A stretch of 64,000 bases of DNA from Novosphingobium pentaromativorans US6-1 (GCF_000767465.1 NZ_CP009291.1:2770501-2834500), one strand, 5' to 3'. Positions 9,076 to 18,630 are shown, numbered from the stretch's first letter. The notes: generated from the letters alone by a model not told the origin. Program-made: numbers and translations.

Positions 9076-10244
9076 ACCCGAGAGCCGGGGGGCTTGCGCC
9101 CGCCCCTGCTCGTGCTCCTGCTGCGCCGCGTTTTTCCGATTGGTCGCCGATGCTCGCCCGGCTTGTCCTGGCGATCCTTGGTCTGTTGCTCGTCGCCTCG
9201 GCCGTGGTGCCGGTCGGGCGACCGCAAGGCACGCCGGGAGCCATCGTGGCCTCGCATGCGAAGCCGGTCGACACTGCGGATGAGCCGTACGACGAGGACA
9301 TCGCTTTGTACGAAGCGGCCATCGACCGCATTCGGCATGGCGAGAATTATTACGATTTCATCGTTCCCGAGCAGCGGGCGCGCAACTATCCGGTGAACCC
9401 GGGCCTTGCCGTGCGCCTGCCGACGCTGGCCTATCTCGATGCCTGGCTGGGCGAGGCGGGACAGATCGTCGCCGCGATTGCGCTGATGCTCGCAGTGATC
9501 GCCGCGTGGTGGTCGCGGTTTCGCGAGGACGCCTCGCTCGGCCGGCTGCCGCGCATGGCAACGACCATGGTCTTCGTCGGCGCATCGCTGGGGCTGAACC
9601 GCCACTATTTCCCGCTGCATGAGCTCTGGGCAGGCATGCTCGTTGCGCTTTCCTTCGGACTGCACCGCATCGGCACAGGCGGGCAGGGCGGATGCTGGGG
9701 AGGGGCCTTCCTTGCCGCGGCGCTGGCTCTGGCGATCCGGGAGCACAGCTTGCCGTTCGTACTGCTGATGGCGGCCACTGCGCTTTACTATCGTAACTGG
9801 CGCGAGGCCGGGGCCTGGATCGCTCTGGTCGCGGTCTTCCTCGCTGCGCTGTTTTGGCACCTTGCCATCGTCTCGCGCGATGTCCTGCCCAGCGACCCGC
9901 ATTCCGCCCCATGGCTGGTGATGCGGGGTCTGTCGGGCTGGCTTGCCAATGTCGTGCAGGCGAGCAATCTGCGGTTCCTGCCGCACTGGTTGGCGGGTCC
10001 CGCCGTGGTGCTCATGACGTTCGGTTGGCTTGGCTGGAATTCGCGCGCCGGTACCTTCGGTTTCCTGCTCAGCGCGGGATACGGCTTCGCCTTCATGCTG
10101 GCCGGGCGCTGGGACAATTTCTACTGGGGGGCGATGATCGCACCGGCGATGTTTGCCGGGATCGTCTTTGCCCCGCGCGCCATCGCCGCCTTGATCGAGG
10201 CGGCCCGTTCGGGGGAAGGGCCGCGGTTAGTTGCGGTAAAGTAA
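9045..10244 (+). CDS. Multi-pass membrane protein, GT-C-like, unknown function
   Basis: The protein has about 10 hydrophobic helices from residue 36 onward (MLARLVLAILGLLLV is the first). A large acidic loop after helix 1 contains DEPYDEDIALYEAAIDRI and PVNPGLAVRLPTLAYL. A first periplasmic loop with acidic residues before a helix bundle is the layout of GT-C glycosyltransferases, but I do not recognise the family and the assignment is only inference. The start is uncertain. ATG 9045 overlaps ubiB by 31 bases and gives a Pro/Ala-rich leader, while ATG 9150 starts right at the first helix; neither has a clear ribosome binding site. It sits between ubiB and coaBC on the same strand. Confidence 0.65.
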   Translation, partial: GRHVLEHSGLDPRAGGLAPAPARAPAAPRFSDWSPMLARLVLAILGLLLVASAVVPVGRPQGTPGAIVASHAKPVDTADEPYDEDIALYEAAIDRIRHGENYYDFIVPEQRARNYPVNPGLAVRLPTLAYLDAWLGEAGQIVAAIALMLAVIAAWWSRFREDASLGRLPRMATTMVFVGASLGLNRHYFPLHELWAGMLVALSFGLHRIGTGGQGGCWGGAFLAAALALAIREHSLPFVLLMAATALYYRNWREAGAWIALVAVFLAALFWHLAIVSRDVLPSDPHSAPWLVMRGLSGWLANVVQASNLRFLPHWLAGPAVVLMTFGWLGWNSRAGTFGFLLSAGYGFAFMLAGRWDNFYWGAMIAPAMFAGIVFAPRAIAALIEAARSGEGPRLVAVK

Positions 10245-10248
10245 TTGC

Positions 10249-11922
10249 GTGAACTTCGATGCTGTTGCACAAGCGCCGACGATGAATGGACCCAGGATTC
10301 TTCTGGTCATTGGCGGCGGCATTGCTGCCTACAAGGCCTGTGAGTTAGTCCGCCACATCCGCAAGGAGGGTGGCGAGGTTACCTGTGTTCTGACCGAAGG
10401 CGGATCGAAGTTCGTGACGCCGATGGCGCTCGCAGCGCTGTCCGAGAAGCCGGTCTATACCACGCTCTGGGACCTCAAGAACGAGGCCGAGATGGGACAC
10501 ATCCAGCTCAGCCGCGAGGCGGACCTCGTGGTGGTTTGTCCGGCTACGGCGGACCTGCTCGCCAAGATGGCCTCGGGCATTGCCGACGATCTTGCCACGA
10601 CGATGATGCTGGCGACGGACAAGCCGGTGATGGCCGTGCCTGCGATGAACGTGCGCATGTGGCAGCATGCCGCCACGGTGCGCAATGTGCAGGCCCTGCG
10701 CGAGGCGGGTGTCGATGTCATGGAGCCAGACGAGGGCACTATGGCTTGCGGTGAATTCGGACCCGGGCGGCTGCCCGATCCGATCGCGATCTGGCAGCGT
10801 ATCGCCTGGGCGCTTGGCCTCGGTCCCGTCGAAGTCGCGCCGCTGCCCGGCGACATGCCAAGCCGGGCCCTGCCCGAACCGCAAGAAGATCCGCTTCAGT
10901 GGCAGCCGCAGTTCCATGAGCCTGAAGCGGATCTTTCCGAAGGTGAAGGACAGGGACTGGGCGGACTGTCGGGTTCGATGATCTCGCGCGGGCTGAAGAA
11001 GGCCAAGAAGGCGATTTCCTTCGGGCACCATGACGAGGACCCCGCAGCCACGCGGCCAGTTGCGCCGTCGCCTGCGTCCTCGCTCCTGGTATCGAGGAAG
11101 GGCGCTGCCCGCGCCGCGCCGCCGACCGACCCGGACGCGATCAATCACCTTGTCACCGGCGCCTCGGATTTTGCACGCCCCGAACCGTTCGATGGCGGCG
11201 TCGAGATGGTCGCCGACATGGGCGAGGTTCACAATCACCGCGGGGCCGGGACGCCGGAGCAGGCTTTCCCTGTCGAAGGGCCGCTGACCGGTCGCCACGT
11301 GCTGGTCACGGCCGGTCCGACCTGGGAGCCGATCGACCCGGTGCGCTACATCGCCAATCGCTCTTCGGGCAAGCAGGGCTTCTCGATCGCCGCCGCTGCG
11401 GCGGAAGCGGGCGCGCGCGTAACGCTGGTCGCCGGGCCGGTACACCTGCCCACTCCGCCGGGCGTCGACCGCGTCGACGTAGAGAGCGCGCTGGAAATGG
11501 CCGATGCCGTGAAGAACGCGCTCCCGGCCGACATTGCCGTCATGGTCGCGGCGGTCGCGGACTGGCGTACGGTCAATACCGCCAAGGAAAAGCTCAAGAA
11601 GCGCGGTTCGGCCCCGCCGGCGCTGCTGCTGACCGAGAACCCCGATATTCTGGCCACCGTTGCCGCGCGGCCCGACCGGCCGCCGCTTCTGATCGGCTTC
11701 GCTGCAGAAACCGACAACGTGCTCCAGTATGCCAAGGAGAAGCGCAAGCGGAAGGGCGCGGACTGGATCATTGCCAACGACGTGTCTGGCGATGTGATGG
11801 GCGGCGATGCCAATGCCGTGCACATCGTCACCGGCAGCGACGTCGTCAGCCTCCCCGAAATGCCCAAGGAGGATGTCGCGCGCATCCTTGTAGAAAGGTT
11901 TGCAGATGCACTCGCCCAGTAA
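10249..11922 (+). CDS. coaBC: Bifunctional CoaBC with an enlarged inter-domain linker
   Basis: The protein catalyses two steps of coenzyme A synthesis: joining cysteine to 4'-phosphopantothenate (CoaB) and decarboxylating the product (CoaC, flavin-dependent). The CoaC half (about 12-190) has [27 protein letters not shown] with the active His, PAMNVRMW, and [11 protein letters not shown] with the reactive Cys at about 166. The CoaB half (about 345-557) has [31 protein letters not shown] and the Lys-rich KEKLKKR. Between them lies a polar stretch of about 150 residues not found in the E. coli enzyme of about 406 residues. GTG 10249 is the long start; ATG 10282 is equally possible. It overlaps dut. 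Confidence 0.95.
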   Translation: MNFDAVAQAPTMNGPRILLVIGGGIAAYKACELVRHIRKEGGEVTCVLTEGGSKFVTPMALAALSEKPVYTTLWDLKNEAEMGHIQLSREADLVVVCPATADLLAKMASGIADDLATTMMLATDKPVMAVPAMNVRMWQHAATVRNVQALREAGVDVMEPDEGTMACGEFGPGRLPDPIAIWQRIAWALGLGPVEVAPLPGDMPSRALPEPQEDPLQWQPQFHEPEADLSEGEGQGLGGLSGSMISRGLKKAKKAISFGHHDEDPAATRPVAPSPASSLLVSRKGAARAAPPTDPDAINHLVTGASDFARPEPFDGGVEMVADMGEVHNHRGAGTPEQAFPVEGPLTGRHVLVTAGPTWEPIDPVRYIANRSSGKQGFSIAAAAAEAGARVTLVAGPVHLPTPPGVDRVDVESALEMADAVKNALPADIAVMVAAVADWRTVNTAKEKLKKRGSAPPALLLTENPDILATVAARPDRPPLLIGFAAETDNVLQYAKEKRKRKGADWIIANDVSGDVMGGDANAVHIVTGSDVVSLPEMPKEDVARILVERFADALAQ

Positions 11923-12376
11923 CGTTCCCGTGCCGATCAAGGTCCTGCCGCATGGCGAGGGGCTGCCGCTCCCCGCTTATGCGACATCGGGCGCTGCCGG
12001 CATGGACGTCGTCTCGGCCGAGGACGTGACGATCGCGCCGGGCGCGCGTCACGCCGTTGCGACGGGCATTGCCGTGGCGATCCCGCACGGATTCGAGATT
12101 CAGGTGCGTCCGCGCTCCGGCCTTGCGCTCAAGCACGGCATCACTGTGGCCAATGCGCCCGGCACGGTCGATTCGGACTATCGCGGCGAGGTGAAGGCTA
12201 TCCTCATCAACCACGGCAACGCGCCTTTCGAAATCCGGCGCGGCGACCGCGTCGCCCAGCTTGTTCTTGCGCCGGTCACGCTGGCCTCGTGGCTGCCGGT
12301 GGAGGAACTCGACGAGACCGAGCGCGGTGAAGGCGGTTTCGGTTCGACCGGCGGGGTCGTCGCCCTCGGCAACTGA
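11906..12376 (+). CDS. dut: Deoxyuridine 5'-triphosphate nucleotidohydrolase (dUTPase)
   Basis: dUTPase cleaves dUTP to dUMP and pyrophosphate, keeping uracil out of DNA and feeding dTMP synthesis. All five trimeric-dUTPase motifs are visible: [12 protein letters not shown] (1), [12 protein letters not shown] (2), [13 protein letters not shown] (3, with the catalytic Asp), [12 protein letters not shown] (4) and the C-terminal arm [10 protein letters not shown] (5). The ATG at 11906 has GAAAGG seven bases upstream and lies inside the end of coaBC (17-base overlap), so the two are translated from one message. A TTG six bases earlier is the alternative start. Confidence 0.96.
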   Translation: MHSPSNVPVPIKVLPHGEGLPLPAYATSGAAGMDVVSAEDVTIAPGARHAVATGIAVAIPHGFEIQVRPRSGLALKHGITVANAPGTVDSDYRGEVKAILINHGNAPFEIRRGDRVAQLVLAPVTLASWLPVEELDETERGEGGFGSTGGVVALGN

Positions 12377-12382
12377 CCTGCG

Positions 12383-12562
12383 TCAGTCGTCGCGGGCAGC
12401 GCTTTCGCGTCTGGCCCGGCGGCGCTTCATGCCATACCAGCCGACAAGGCCGAGCGTGCCCACAGTCGCGAACCCCTTGGCGAGCGAGGAGAAGGCTGCC
12501 GAAAGCGCGCCGACGGTCACACCCCAGAAGAGCTGCGACATGATGGCCATGAACGTGTTCAT
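12383..12562 (-). CDS. Small single-helix membrane protein, unknown
   Basis: A 59-residue frame on the minus strand reads MNTFMAIMSQLFWGVTVGAL, then a serine/alanine-rich hydrophobic stretch, VGTLGLVGWYGMKRRRARR and an acidic end. One or two short hydrophobic segments followed by an Arg-rich tail would place the C-terminus in the cytoplasm. It ends seven bases from the dut stop in convergent orientation. Codon use is GC-rich in third positions like its neighbours, which supports it being a real gene. I do not recognise the family. No clear ribosome binding site is visible. Confidence 0.5.
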   Translation of the reverse strand: MNTFMAIMSQLFWGVTVGALSAAFSSLAKGFATVGTLGLVGWYGMKRRRARRESAARDD

Positions 12563-12703
12563 GGCTCGGGCTTGTCCGGGTTCGCGGCGGGCGCGTCAAG
12601 CTGCCTGAACGCATGAACCGCGCCGGCAGGTCTTACGGGGCATGCAAATCGGCTGGAGCAAGCTCACCCTCCGGGGGTGGGCAAATGGCAAGCCAGCGGA
12701 TGC

Positions 12704-12738
12704 AAAAAAGGACGGGCCCGCATGTCGCAGCGGACCCG
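12704..12738 (-). terminator. Rho-independent terminator of the DUF4136 lipoprotein gene
   Basis: A 9-bp GC-rich stem with one mismatch (arms 12713-12721 and 12730-12738) lies about 40 bases beyond the lipoprotein stop. On the minus strand it is followed directly by CC and six T residues (A run at 12704-12709 on the plus strand). This is the classic intrinsic-terminator layout. Confidence 0.75.
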
Positions 12739-12778
12739 CCCCTCGGTGTCTCCCTCTTTGCGCAGGGAGCCTGTCAGA

Positions 12779-13453
12779 TCACTTCTTTTCCGGTGCGACT
12801 GTAATGCGCACGGTCTCGCCTGAGTTCCCGGGGAATCCGGTAAACATCGATTCGACGAGATTGGGTACGAGATACTGCAGGCGATTGGAGGTCGAGAGGG
12901 CCTCTGCCTTGCCTTCGAACAGCCGCTGGCCGTCGGCCGCGCGGTCGATCTTCAGGCTGATGCCGCTGGTATAGACGGTGTAGCTGTCGACGCCGCCATC
13001 GAAGAACGGGTCGTAGAAGCCATAGCGCCACGGTCCGCCCCAATAGCCGAAGCGCGACGGGCCCCAGTAGCCGAAGCGGTTGTAGCCATACCACGGGCCC
13101 CAGTAGGACGACGGGCCGATGCCGGTCGAACGGATGCGTTCGCGCCCATTGTCGACGCCGTAGTCGAAGCGCACGATCATGTCCGCCTTTGCCGGGTCTT
13201 CGGTCGGGACATAGCCCAGGTTGGCCATGCGATCGCGCACGAGGCCAGCATACTGGGCGAATTCGAGACCGCCGGCCAGCTTGGGATCGTCTGCGACGAC
13301 GGCGAAAGTCTGGCCCGAGGGGGCCGGAAGCTGGGACTGGAAGCGCGAGACGTCCGCCTTGAACGGCGTGGCGCAGGCGGCGACCGCCATCAGCAGCATG
13401 GCAGCGGCGACGAAGCGCAATCTGCCTAAAAATGATCCGGATTGATGTGACAT
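12779..13453 (-). CDS. DUF4136-type outer lipoprotein
   Basis: The 224-residue protein starts MSHQSGSFLGRLRFVAAAML and has a lipobox LMAVAACA ending at about Cys 27, so it should be a lipidated envelope protein. The mature part has the DUF4136 layout: FQSQLPAPSGQTFAV near the start, a DMIVRFDYGV strand in the middle, and a final LVESMFTGFPGNSGETV. A Gly/Tyr/Trp-rich insert with repeated GYWGP and RFGYWG motifs occupies about residues 115-150. The function of the family is unknown. The open frame continues upstream to 13837, but ATG 13453 has GGAG 9 bases before it and opens a proper signal peptide. A terminator follows. It is divergent from the MOSC gene. Confidence 0.85.
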   Translation of the reverse strand: MSHQSGSFLGRLRFVAAAMLLMAVAACATPFKADVSRFQSQLPAPSGQTFAVVADDPKLAGGLEFAQYAGLVRDRMANLGYVPTEDPAKADMIVRFDYGVDNGRERIRSTGIGPSSYWGPWYGYNRFGYWGPSRFGYWGGPWRYGFYDPFFDGGVDSYTVYTSGISLKIDRAADGQRLFEGKAEALSTSNRLQYLVPNLVESMFTGFPGNSGETVRITVAPEKK

Positions 13454-13646
13454 CCTGGTTTTCTCCACGATCCATGCGGGGTCTGTCTTGCCCCGCCTGA
13501 CGCGACCCGCGATTCCTTGCGATACTGTACTAGATTCAACGGCCTGAATAGCTGTTGAATGGAGGCGCAGCCGCGACGGGCCGTTGGCCTTGTTCAAACC
13601 GCCTTGGCGTGCGCGCTTCGGTCTATATGTAGGAAGACAAAGGCAA

Positions 13647-14315
13647 ATGGCGAGTCTGATGTCCCCGTTGACCATTCCGGTTCTTTCCGTCCAGTGCGGC
13701 AAGGTGCGCAGCTTTCGCGGCGCGGACGAGCCGAGCGCAATCGGCAAGCGGCCGGTTGCAGGGAGGGTGGGTGTCGGCCGCCTCGGCCTCGACGGCGACG
13801 AGCAGGCCGACCTTGCCGTGCATGGCGGGCCGGACAAGGCGATCCACCACTATCCGCACGACCACTACGCCTACTGGCGGGGTGAAATCGGCGCGCACCC
13901 GCTTCTCGACGACTTCGGCGCTTTTGGCGAGAACGTGTCGACCCGGGGATTGACCGAGGACATGGTCTGCATCGGCGACCGATGGCGGCTCGGCACTGCA
14001 CTCGTCGAGGTCAGCCAGGGGCGCCAGCCATGCTGGAAGCTCGACCACCGCTTCGACGGTGCGCGGGTCAACGCCGGCACCGTCAGGGCCCGGCGGCCGG
14101 GCTGGTACTACCGGGTGATCGAAGAGGGCGAGGTCGCTGCCGGCGACCTCATGGCACTCGAGCAGCGGCCCTATCCGGACTGGACGGTGCTGCGCGTCTT
14201 CGGCCTACTCATCGCAGGCGATCACAAGCGCGACCGGGCGAGCCTGGAAGCACTGGGCGATGTCGCGCCGCTCGCCGAACCCTGGGCCCGGCGGCGTACG
14301 CAACTCCTGGGCTGA
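13647..14315 (+). CDS. MOSC domain protein (YiiM-like)
   Basis: The 222-residue protein has the MOSC core: DLAVHGGPDKAIHHYPHDHY near residue 55, GAFGENVSTRGLTEDMVCIGD near 95, and VEVSQGRQPCWKLDHRF with the conserved Cys near 125. MOSC domains are sulfur-carrier modules related to the molybdenum cofactor sulfurase C-terminus, and YiiM-type proteins take part in detoxifying N-hydroxylated bases with molybdenum cofactor. ATG 13647 has AGGA and AAAGG upstream; ATG 13659 is a weaker alternative. It stands alone between the divergent lipoprotein gene and convergent trpS. Confidence 0.88.
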   Translation: MASLMSPLTIPVLSVQCGKVRSFRGADEPSAIGKRPVAGRVGVGRLGLDGDEQADLAVHGGPDKAIHHYPHDHYAYWRGEIGAHPLLDDFGAFGENVSTRGLTEDMVCIGDRWRLGTALVEVSQGRQPCWKLDHRFDGARVNAGTVRARRPGWYYRVIEEGEVAAGDLMALEQRPYPDWTVLRVFGLLIAGDHKRDRASLEALGDVAPLAEPWARRRTQLLG

Positions 14316-14337
14316 CGGCCTTTCCGCTAAGGGGCGC

Positions 14338-15357
14338 TCAGCCCCTGACGAGGCCGAGCGCCTTGTAGGTCGCATCGAGCGTCGGCACGGCCAGGGCGCG
14401 GGCCTTCTCGGCGCCCTTGTGCAGGATCGCGTCGAGTGCGCCGCGGTCCTGGCGCAGTTCGACAAAGCGCGCATTGATCGGCGCCAGCTTCTCGACCAGC
14501 AGTTCGCCCAGTGCAGGCTTGAACTTGCCGAAGCCCTCGCCGCCGAAATCGGCAAGCACGCCATCGACCGTGCTTCCGGTCATCACCGCGTAGATCCCGA
14601 CGAGGTTCGCGGCTTCCGCGCGGCCCACAAGCCCGGCCTTCTCGGAAGGCAGCGGTTCGGGATCGGTCTTGGCCTTCTTGACCTTCTTCATGATCGTGTC
14701 GGCATCGTCGGTCAGGTTGATGCGCGCCATGTCCGAGGGGTCGGACTTGCTCATCTTGGCCGTGCCGTCGCGCAGGGACATGATGCGCGCCGCCTCGGGC
14801 GGGATGATCGGTTCGGGCAGGGTGAACACCGGGTTCTCTTCCGAGGCGAAGTCGTTGTTGAACTTCTGCGCGATGTCGCGGGCAAGCTCGAGGTGCTGCT
14901 TCTGGTCCTCGCCCACCGGAACGTGGGTCGCCTGGTAGAGCAGCACGTCTGCGGCCTGCAGCACCGGGTAGGTGAACAGCGCGACCGAGGCGCCTTCGCG
15001 GTTCTTGCCGGCCTTGTCCTTCCACTGCGTCATGCGGTTCAGCCAGCCCATGCGGGCCGTGCCGTTGAGCAGCCATTGCAGCTCGGCATGTTGGGGAACC
15101 TGCGCCTGGTTGAACAGGATCGAGCGGTCCGGGTCGATGCCGCAGGCGACCAGCGCGGCGACCATCTCGCGGGTGTTTGACGACAGCGTTTCGGGCTCGA
15201 AGGGCATCGAGATCGCGTGGAGGTCGGCGAGGAAATACAGGCTCTGCCCGCCCTGCGCGGCCATGTCGTCCTGCATCTTCACCCAGTTGCGGATCGCGCC
15301 CAGGTAATTGCCGAGGTGCAGGTTGCCGGTGGGCTGGATGCCGGAGACGATACGCAT
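14338..15357 (-). CDS. trpS: Tryptophanyl-tRNA synthetase
   Basis: This class I aminoacyl-tRNA synthetase charges tRNA-Trp. The 339-residue protein starts [20 protein letters not shown], where HLGN is the HIGH-type motif. It has the KMSKS motif [14 protein letters not shown] at about residue 200, plus the tryptophan-site segment [22 protein letters not shown] near 135. Length is normal for bacterial TrpRS. It follows murJ by 18 bases on the same strand, so they form one operon. Confidence 0.97.
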   Translation of the reverse strand: MRIVSGIQPTGNLHLGNYLGAIRNWVKMQDDMAAQGGQSLYFLADLHAISMPFEPETLSSNTREMVAALVACGIDPDRSILFNQAQVPQHAELQWLLNGTARMGWLNRMTQWKDKAGKNREGASVALFTYPVLQAADVLLYQATHVPVGEDQKQHLELARDIAQKFNNDFASEENPVFTLPEPIIPPEAARIMSLRDGTAKMSKSDPSDMARINLTDDADTIMKKVKKAKTDPEPLPSEKAGLVGRAEAANLVGIYAVMTGSTVDGVLADFGGEGFGKFKPALGELLVEKLAPINARFVELRQDRGALDAILHKGAEKARALAVPTLDATYKALGLVRG

Positions 15358-15375
15358 GATGGATGAAGCCTGATG

Positions 15376-16977
15376 TTATTCCGAAAGATCGACCGGTTCC
15401 GCCTTCGCGGCCGGCCGGCGACGCCGTAGCTGGGCAAGCAGGTCCTTGTCGAGAGCGCCGACGACATAGGCGACGCCGAAGAAGACCACGAGGCCCGCCG
15501 TGCACAGGGCGCCGAGCGACCAGATCTTCTCGAACACGTTGCCCCCATAGCGCGAGGCCATCGTCGGCACGAGCAGCCACAGGACCGCGCCCATCGCCGC
15601 GCTGGCGACGATCTGGCGCACGATGCGCGAGCCGAGCTTGCCGGTGAAGTGGAACCAGCCGCGCAGTTGCAGGATCGTGTAGAGCGTGATCACGTTGAGC
15701 GTGGAAGTGAACGCAGTGGCCGCGGCAAGGCCGACGATGCCGTAGATCGGCACGACGACGATGTTGATGGCGATGTTCACGATCAGCGCGCCGGCCGCGA
15801 TCCAGACCGGGGTACGGGTGTCCTCGCGGCTGAAGAAGGCGGGCTGGAACACCTTGACCAGCACGTAGGAGGGCAGGCCGATGACCAGTGCCACGACGAT
15901 GTCGGCCATGATCGCCCCGTTCGCGCCGGTCATCTTGCCGCCCACGAAGAAGGCCGTGACGAAGGCGGGCGCGCAGATTGCCAGCGCAGTGGCCGCGGGC
16001 AGCGTGAGCAGGGTTGCGATTTCGACCGCATTGGCCTGAAGGCGCTGGGCTCCGGCCCTGTCATCGCTCTGGATGTGGCGCGCCAGCATCGGCAGGATCG
16101 CGGTGCCCAGGGCAATGCCGACGATGCCGAGCGGCATCTGGTTGAGGCGGTCGGCGTACTTGAGCAGCGTGAGCGAACCCTGCGCCAGCGAAGTGGCGAA
16201 GAAGGTATCGACGAACTGGCTGATCTGGTAGACGCCCGCGCCAAAGGTGGCAGGCAGGATCAGCATGCCCAGGCGCTTCACTTCGGGAGTGAACCTGGGC
16301 GTCGTGAGCTTCAGCTTCACGCCGGCCTTGCGCGTGGCCCAGGCCATGTAGGCGAGCTGCGCCACGCCCGATGCCGTCACTGCGACCGCGATCGACCAGG
16401 CGACCGTCACGTCGCTGCCGCCGTTTTCGCGCAGGAAATAGCCGGTGAGGATGCCGGTGATCAGCACGATGTTGAGCAGCACCGGCACGAAGGCGCCCGG
16501 CGCGAACTTCGAGTGCGCGTTGAGCAGGCCCGAGAGCATCGCCACCAGGCTGACGAGGCCGAGATAGGGGAAAGTCACGCGGCTGAGCGTGACCGCGAGC
16601 TCGAACTTGCCTGGGATCGCCTGGTATTCGGCTGCGAGCAGCCAGACGATCAGCGGCATCGCCAGCATGGCGATTGCCGAAAAGCCCAGCAGGACCCAGA
16701 CGAAGACCGCAAGGACGTCGCTGGCGAAACGGTCGGCGGCATCCTCGCCGCCTTCGCCGGCCAGCGTCCGGGTGTACATCGGCACGAAGGCGACCGAGAA
16801 GGCGCCCTCGGCGAACAGGCGCCGGAAGGTGTTGGGCAGGACGAAGGCAAGCTGGAACGCGTCCGCGGCCAGCCCGGCGCCAAGGACGCGGGCCAGCAGC
16901 ATGTCGCGCGCAAAACCGAAGACGCGGCTGAGGGCTGTGAGGCCGCCGATCGTGCCGACGTTGCGGACGAGACTCAT
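15376..16977 (-). CDS. murJ: Lipid II flippase MurJ (MviN)
   Basis: MurJ moves the lipid-linked peptidoglycan precursor across the inner membrane. The 533-residue protein shows the N-terminal signature GGLTALSRVFGFARDMLLA, then the GLAADAFQLAFVLPNTFRRLFAEGAF segment with the conserved central-cavity Arg residues. About 14 hydrophobic helices follow, and the MATE/MOP-type repeat LLPATFGAGVYQISQFVDT is in the second half. Start and length fit the family. It is followed by trpS; secB lies upstream on the same strand, about 50 bases away. Confidence 0.96.
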   Translation of the reverse strand: MSLVRNVGTIGGLTALSRVFGFARDMLLARVLGAGLAADAFQLAFVLPNTFRRLFAEGAFSVAFVPMYTRTLAGEGGEDAADRFASDVLAVFVWVLLGFSAIAMLAMPLIVWLLAAEYQAIPGKFELAVTLSRVTFPYLGLVSLVAMLSGLLNAHSKFAPGAFVPVLLNIVLITGILTGYFLRENGGSDVTVAWSIAVAVTASGVAQLAYMAWATRKAGVKLKLTTPRFTPEVKRLGMLILPATFGAGVYQISQFVDTFFATSLAQGSLTLLKYADRLNQMPLGIVGIALGTAILPMLARHIQSDDRAGAQRLQANAVEIATLLTLPAATALAICAPAFVTAFFVGGKMTGANGAIMADIVVALVIGLPSYVLVKVFQPAFFSREDTRTPVWIAAGALIVNIAINIVVVPIYGIVGLAAATAFTSTLNVITLYTILQLRGWFHFTGKLGSRIVRQIVASAAMGAVLWLLVPTMASRYGGNVFEKIWSLGALCTAGLVVFFGVAYVVGALDKDLLAQLRRRRPAAKAEPVDLSE

Positions 16978-17025
16978 GGCATCAGCCCTTCGGCATCCGG
17001 CCCGTTAGCCGCGCTTCGGCAGGGG

Positions 17026-17532
17026 TCAGGCGTTGCCTGCGGGCTGGGTTTCGGCAGCCTGCTGCTGAGCCTGAAGCTGCTGGACGTAGAGCCCGTTGAA
17101 GTCGATCGGCTCGAGCATCAGCGGCGCGAAGCCGGCATCGCGGACGGCGTCGGAAACCACGCGGCGCGCGAAGGGGAACAGGATGCGCGGCGCTTCGGCG
17201 AACAGGAAGGCGTGCGCCTGGCCCTCGTCGAGATTGCGCATGCCCACGAGCGCGCAATAGGACAGGTCGACGACATAGGCGGTGCCGGCCTCGGCCTTCG
17301 AGGTGCAGGTGATCTTCAGTTCGACTTCATGGACTTCGCCGTCGATCGGGCGCGCGCCGATGTTGAACTGGATGTCGACCTGCGGCTGGTCCTGCCACTG
17401 GAAGCTCTGCGGCGAATTCGGGTTCTCGACCGAGAGATCCTTGACGTACTGGGTGATGATGCCCGCGGACGGACCGGTGTCCTCGCCATTGCCGAGGTTG
17501 AGATCGGAGATGATGTTGCCGTCGTCGGCCAT
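17026..17532 (-). CDS. secB: Protein-export chaperone SecB
   Basis: SecB is a tetrameric chaperone that holds unfolded preproteins and hands them to SecA. The 168-residue acidic protein contains QYVKDLSVENPNSPQSFQW (about 22-40), EVELKITCTSKAEAGTAYVV (about 65-85), YCALVGM and LFPFARRVVSDAVRDAGFAPL near the end, all SecB hallmarks. ATG 17532 (MADDGN) is chosen over the upstream MREDSK start because GGGAAG lies 8-9 bases before it and SecB proteins begin here. The C-terminal tail is Gln/Ala-rich. Confidence 0.96.
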   Translation of the reverse strand: MADDGNIISDLNLGNGEDTGPSAGIITQYVKDLSVENPNSPQSFQWQDQPQVDIQFNIGARPIDGEVHEVELKITCTSKAEAGTAYVVDLSYCALVGMRNLDEGQAHAFLFAEAPRILFPFARRVVSDAVRDAGFAPLMLEPIDFNGLYVQQLQAQQQAAETQPAGNA

Positions 17533-17893
17533 TTTGCTGTCTTCCCGCAAGTAGGTCTGAAATGAACTCTGGCGGCGCGCCTAAAGCATTTTGCCCCCCT
17601 GTGGAACACCCGAAGCGCGTGAATTTGCCTTCCGGAACGGATTCGCGCAGGGGATTTTCGTGAAGATCGGGGTCGCCGGCGGGCTATCGGGCAACGGACG
17701 GGCGAAAAAATGCCCCGACCGGGCCACTCACGCGTTGTTCATTTGTAAAGGCTACCTATCTCAGGTTATGTTGAATCGCTGGAACAGGGGCTCGTCCTTC
17801 GAGTTGAATGCCTGAAGGGTTGTTTGCCGGAACATGGCGCAATCGCTGTTTTACAGGTTTCCCTCAAAGCGAAGAAGGGATGGAATAAGGAAC
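17533..17893. other. Divergent intergenic region secB / Tim44-like gene
   Basis: This region of about 360 bases separates secB (minus) from the Tim44-like gene (plus). A possible plus-strand promoter is TTGTAA at 17744 with TTATGT 17 bases later; this is weak. A 74-codon frame from TTG 17591 looks non-coding. An in-frame ATG at 17834 could lengthen the Tim44-like protein by 20 residues. I see no RNA gene or strong hairpin. Confidence 0.35.
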
Positions 17894-18580
17894 GTGACAC
17901 CGGAAATCGTGATCCTGGCCATGATCGCAGCCTTCCTGGGCTTGCGGCTCTATTCCGTGCTTGGGCGTCGTGCCGAGCACGAAGAAGAGCCCATTCAGGG
18001 ACGCTTCGAAGGCCGCCAGGGGCAGCCGGGTGCAGCGCGCGTTCCGGCTCCCAAGCCCGACGCCAAAACGGACGATCGCAACCCTGCCCGCCAGGCCCAG
18101 CGCCTGCGTGAAATGCCGCTGGCCCCGCCTTCGGTCGAGCGCGGCCTCGCCGAAATCGCGCAAGTCGATCGCCGGTTCGATGCGCTTGCCTTCCTCGAAG
18201 GCGCGCGCAGTGCCTACCGCATGATCCTCGAGGCCTTCTGGAAGGCCGACAAGGCAGAGCTTCGCGCCCTGTGCGACGATGACGTCTACGAGAGTTTCTC
18301 GGCAGCGATCGACGCCCGCGTCGAGGCTGGCGAAACGATGGATAACCGCCTGATCCGCATTGAGGAATGCGCCGTCACGGCAGCCGGCATCGACAATGGT
18401 CTTGCCCGCATCACGCTGCGCTTCCGTTCGGATATCGCCGCGGTTACGCGCGACGCGGATGGGCATGTCGTGGCAGGCTCGCTCGACGATGCGATTGAAG
18501 CTGTCGACGTGTGGACCTTCTCGCGCGCCGTCAATTCGCCCGATCCCGACTGGCTGCTCGACGAGACCGACGCGGCCTGA
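17894..18580 (+). CDS. Tim44/TimA-like membrane-anchored protein
   Basis: The protein has one N-terminal helix (TPEIVILAMIAAFLGLRLYSVLG), a charged Pro/Gln-rich linker (about 30-95), and a C-terminal Tim44-like domain (about 95-228). The domain includes FLEGARSAYRMILEAFWKADKAELR and VDVWTFSRAVNSPDPDWLL. In mitochondria Tim44 ties the import motor to the membrane. The alphaproteobacterial relatives are membrane-associated, and their role is not settled. GTG 17894 is preferred because it starts right at the anchor; ATG 17834 would add a basic 20-residue leader. It is divergent from secB, and MltA follows. Confidence 0.85.
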   Translation: MTPEIVILAMIAAFLGLRLYSVLGRRAEHEEEPIQGRFEGRQGQPGAARVPAPKPDAKTDDRNPARQAQRLREMPLAPPSVERGLAEIAQVDRRFDALAFLEGARSAYRMILEAFWKADKAELRALCDDDVYESFSAAIDARVEAGETMDNRLIRIEECAVTAAGIDNGLARITLRFRSDIAAVTRDADGHVVAGSLDDAIEAVDVWTFSRAVNSPDPDWLLDETDAA

Positions 18581-18630
18581 GGATCAGGAGCACGGCAGCT
18601 CGAATGACGACCATTCGAAACTGAACTACG

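Noticed and set aside
15649..17565. Plus-strand open frame of 638 codons across murJ and secB
   Set aside because: Antisense shadow caused by GC-rich codon bias; it spans two genes on the other strand and shows only repetitive charged residues.
17591..17815. 74-codon frame from TTG in the secB/Tim44 gap
   Set aside because: No ribosome binding site, no recognisable features, and it overlaps the probable promoter of the Tim44-like gene.
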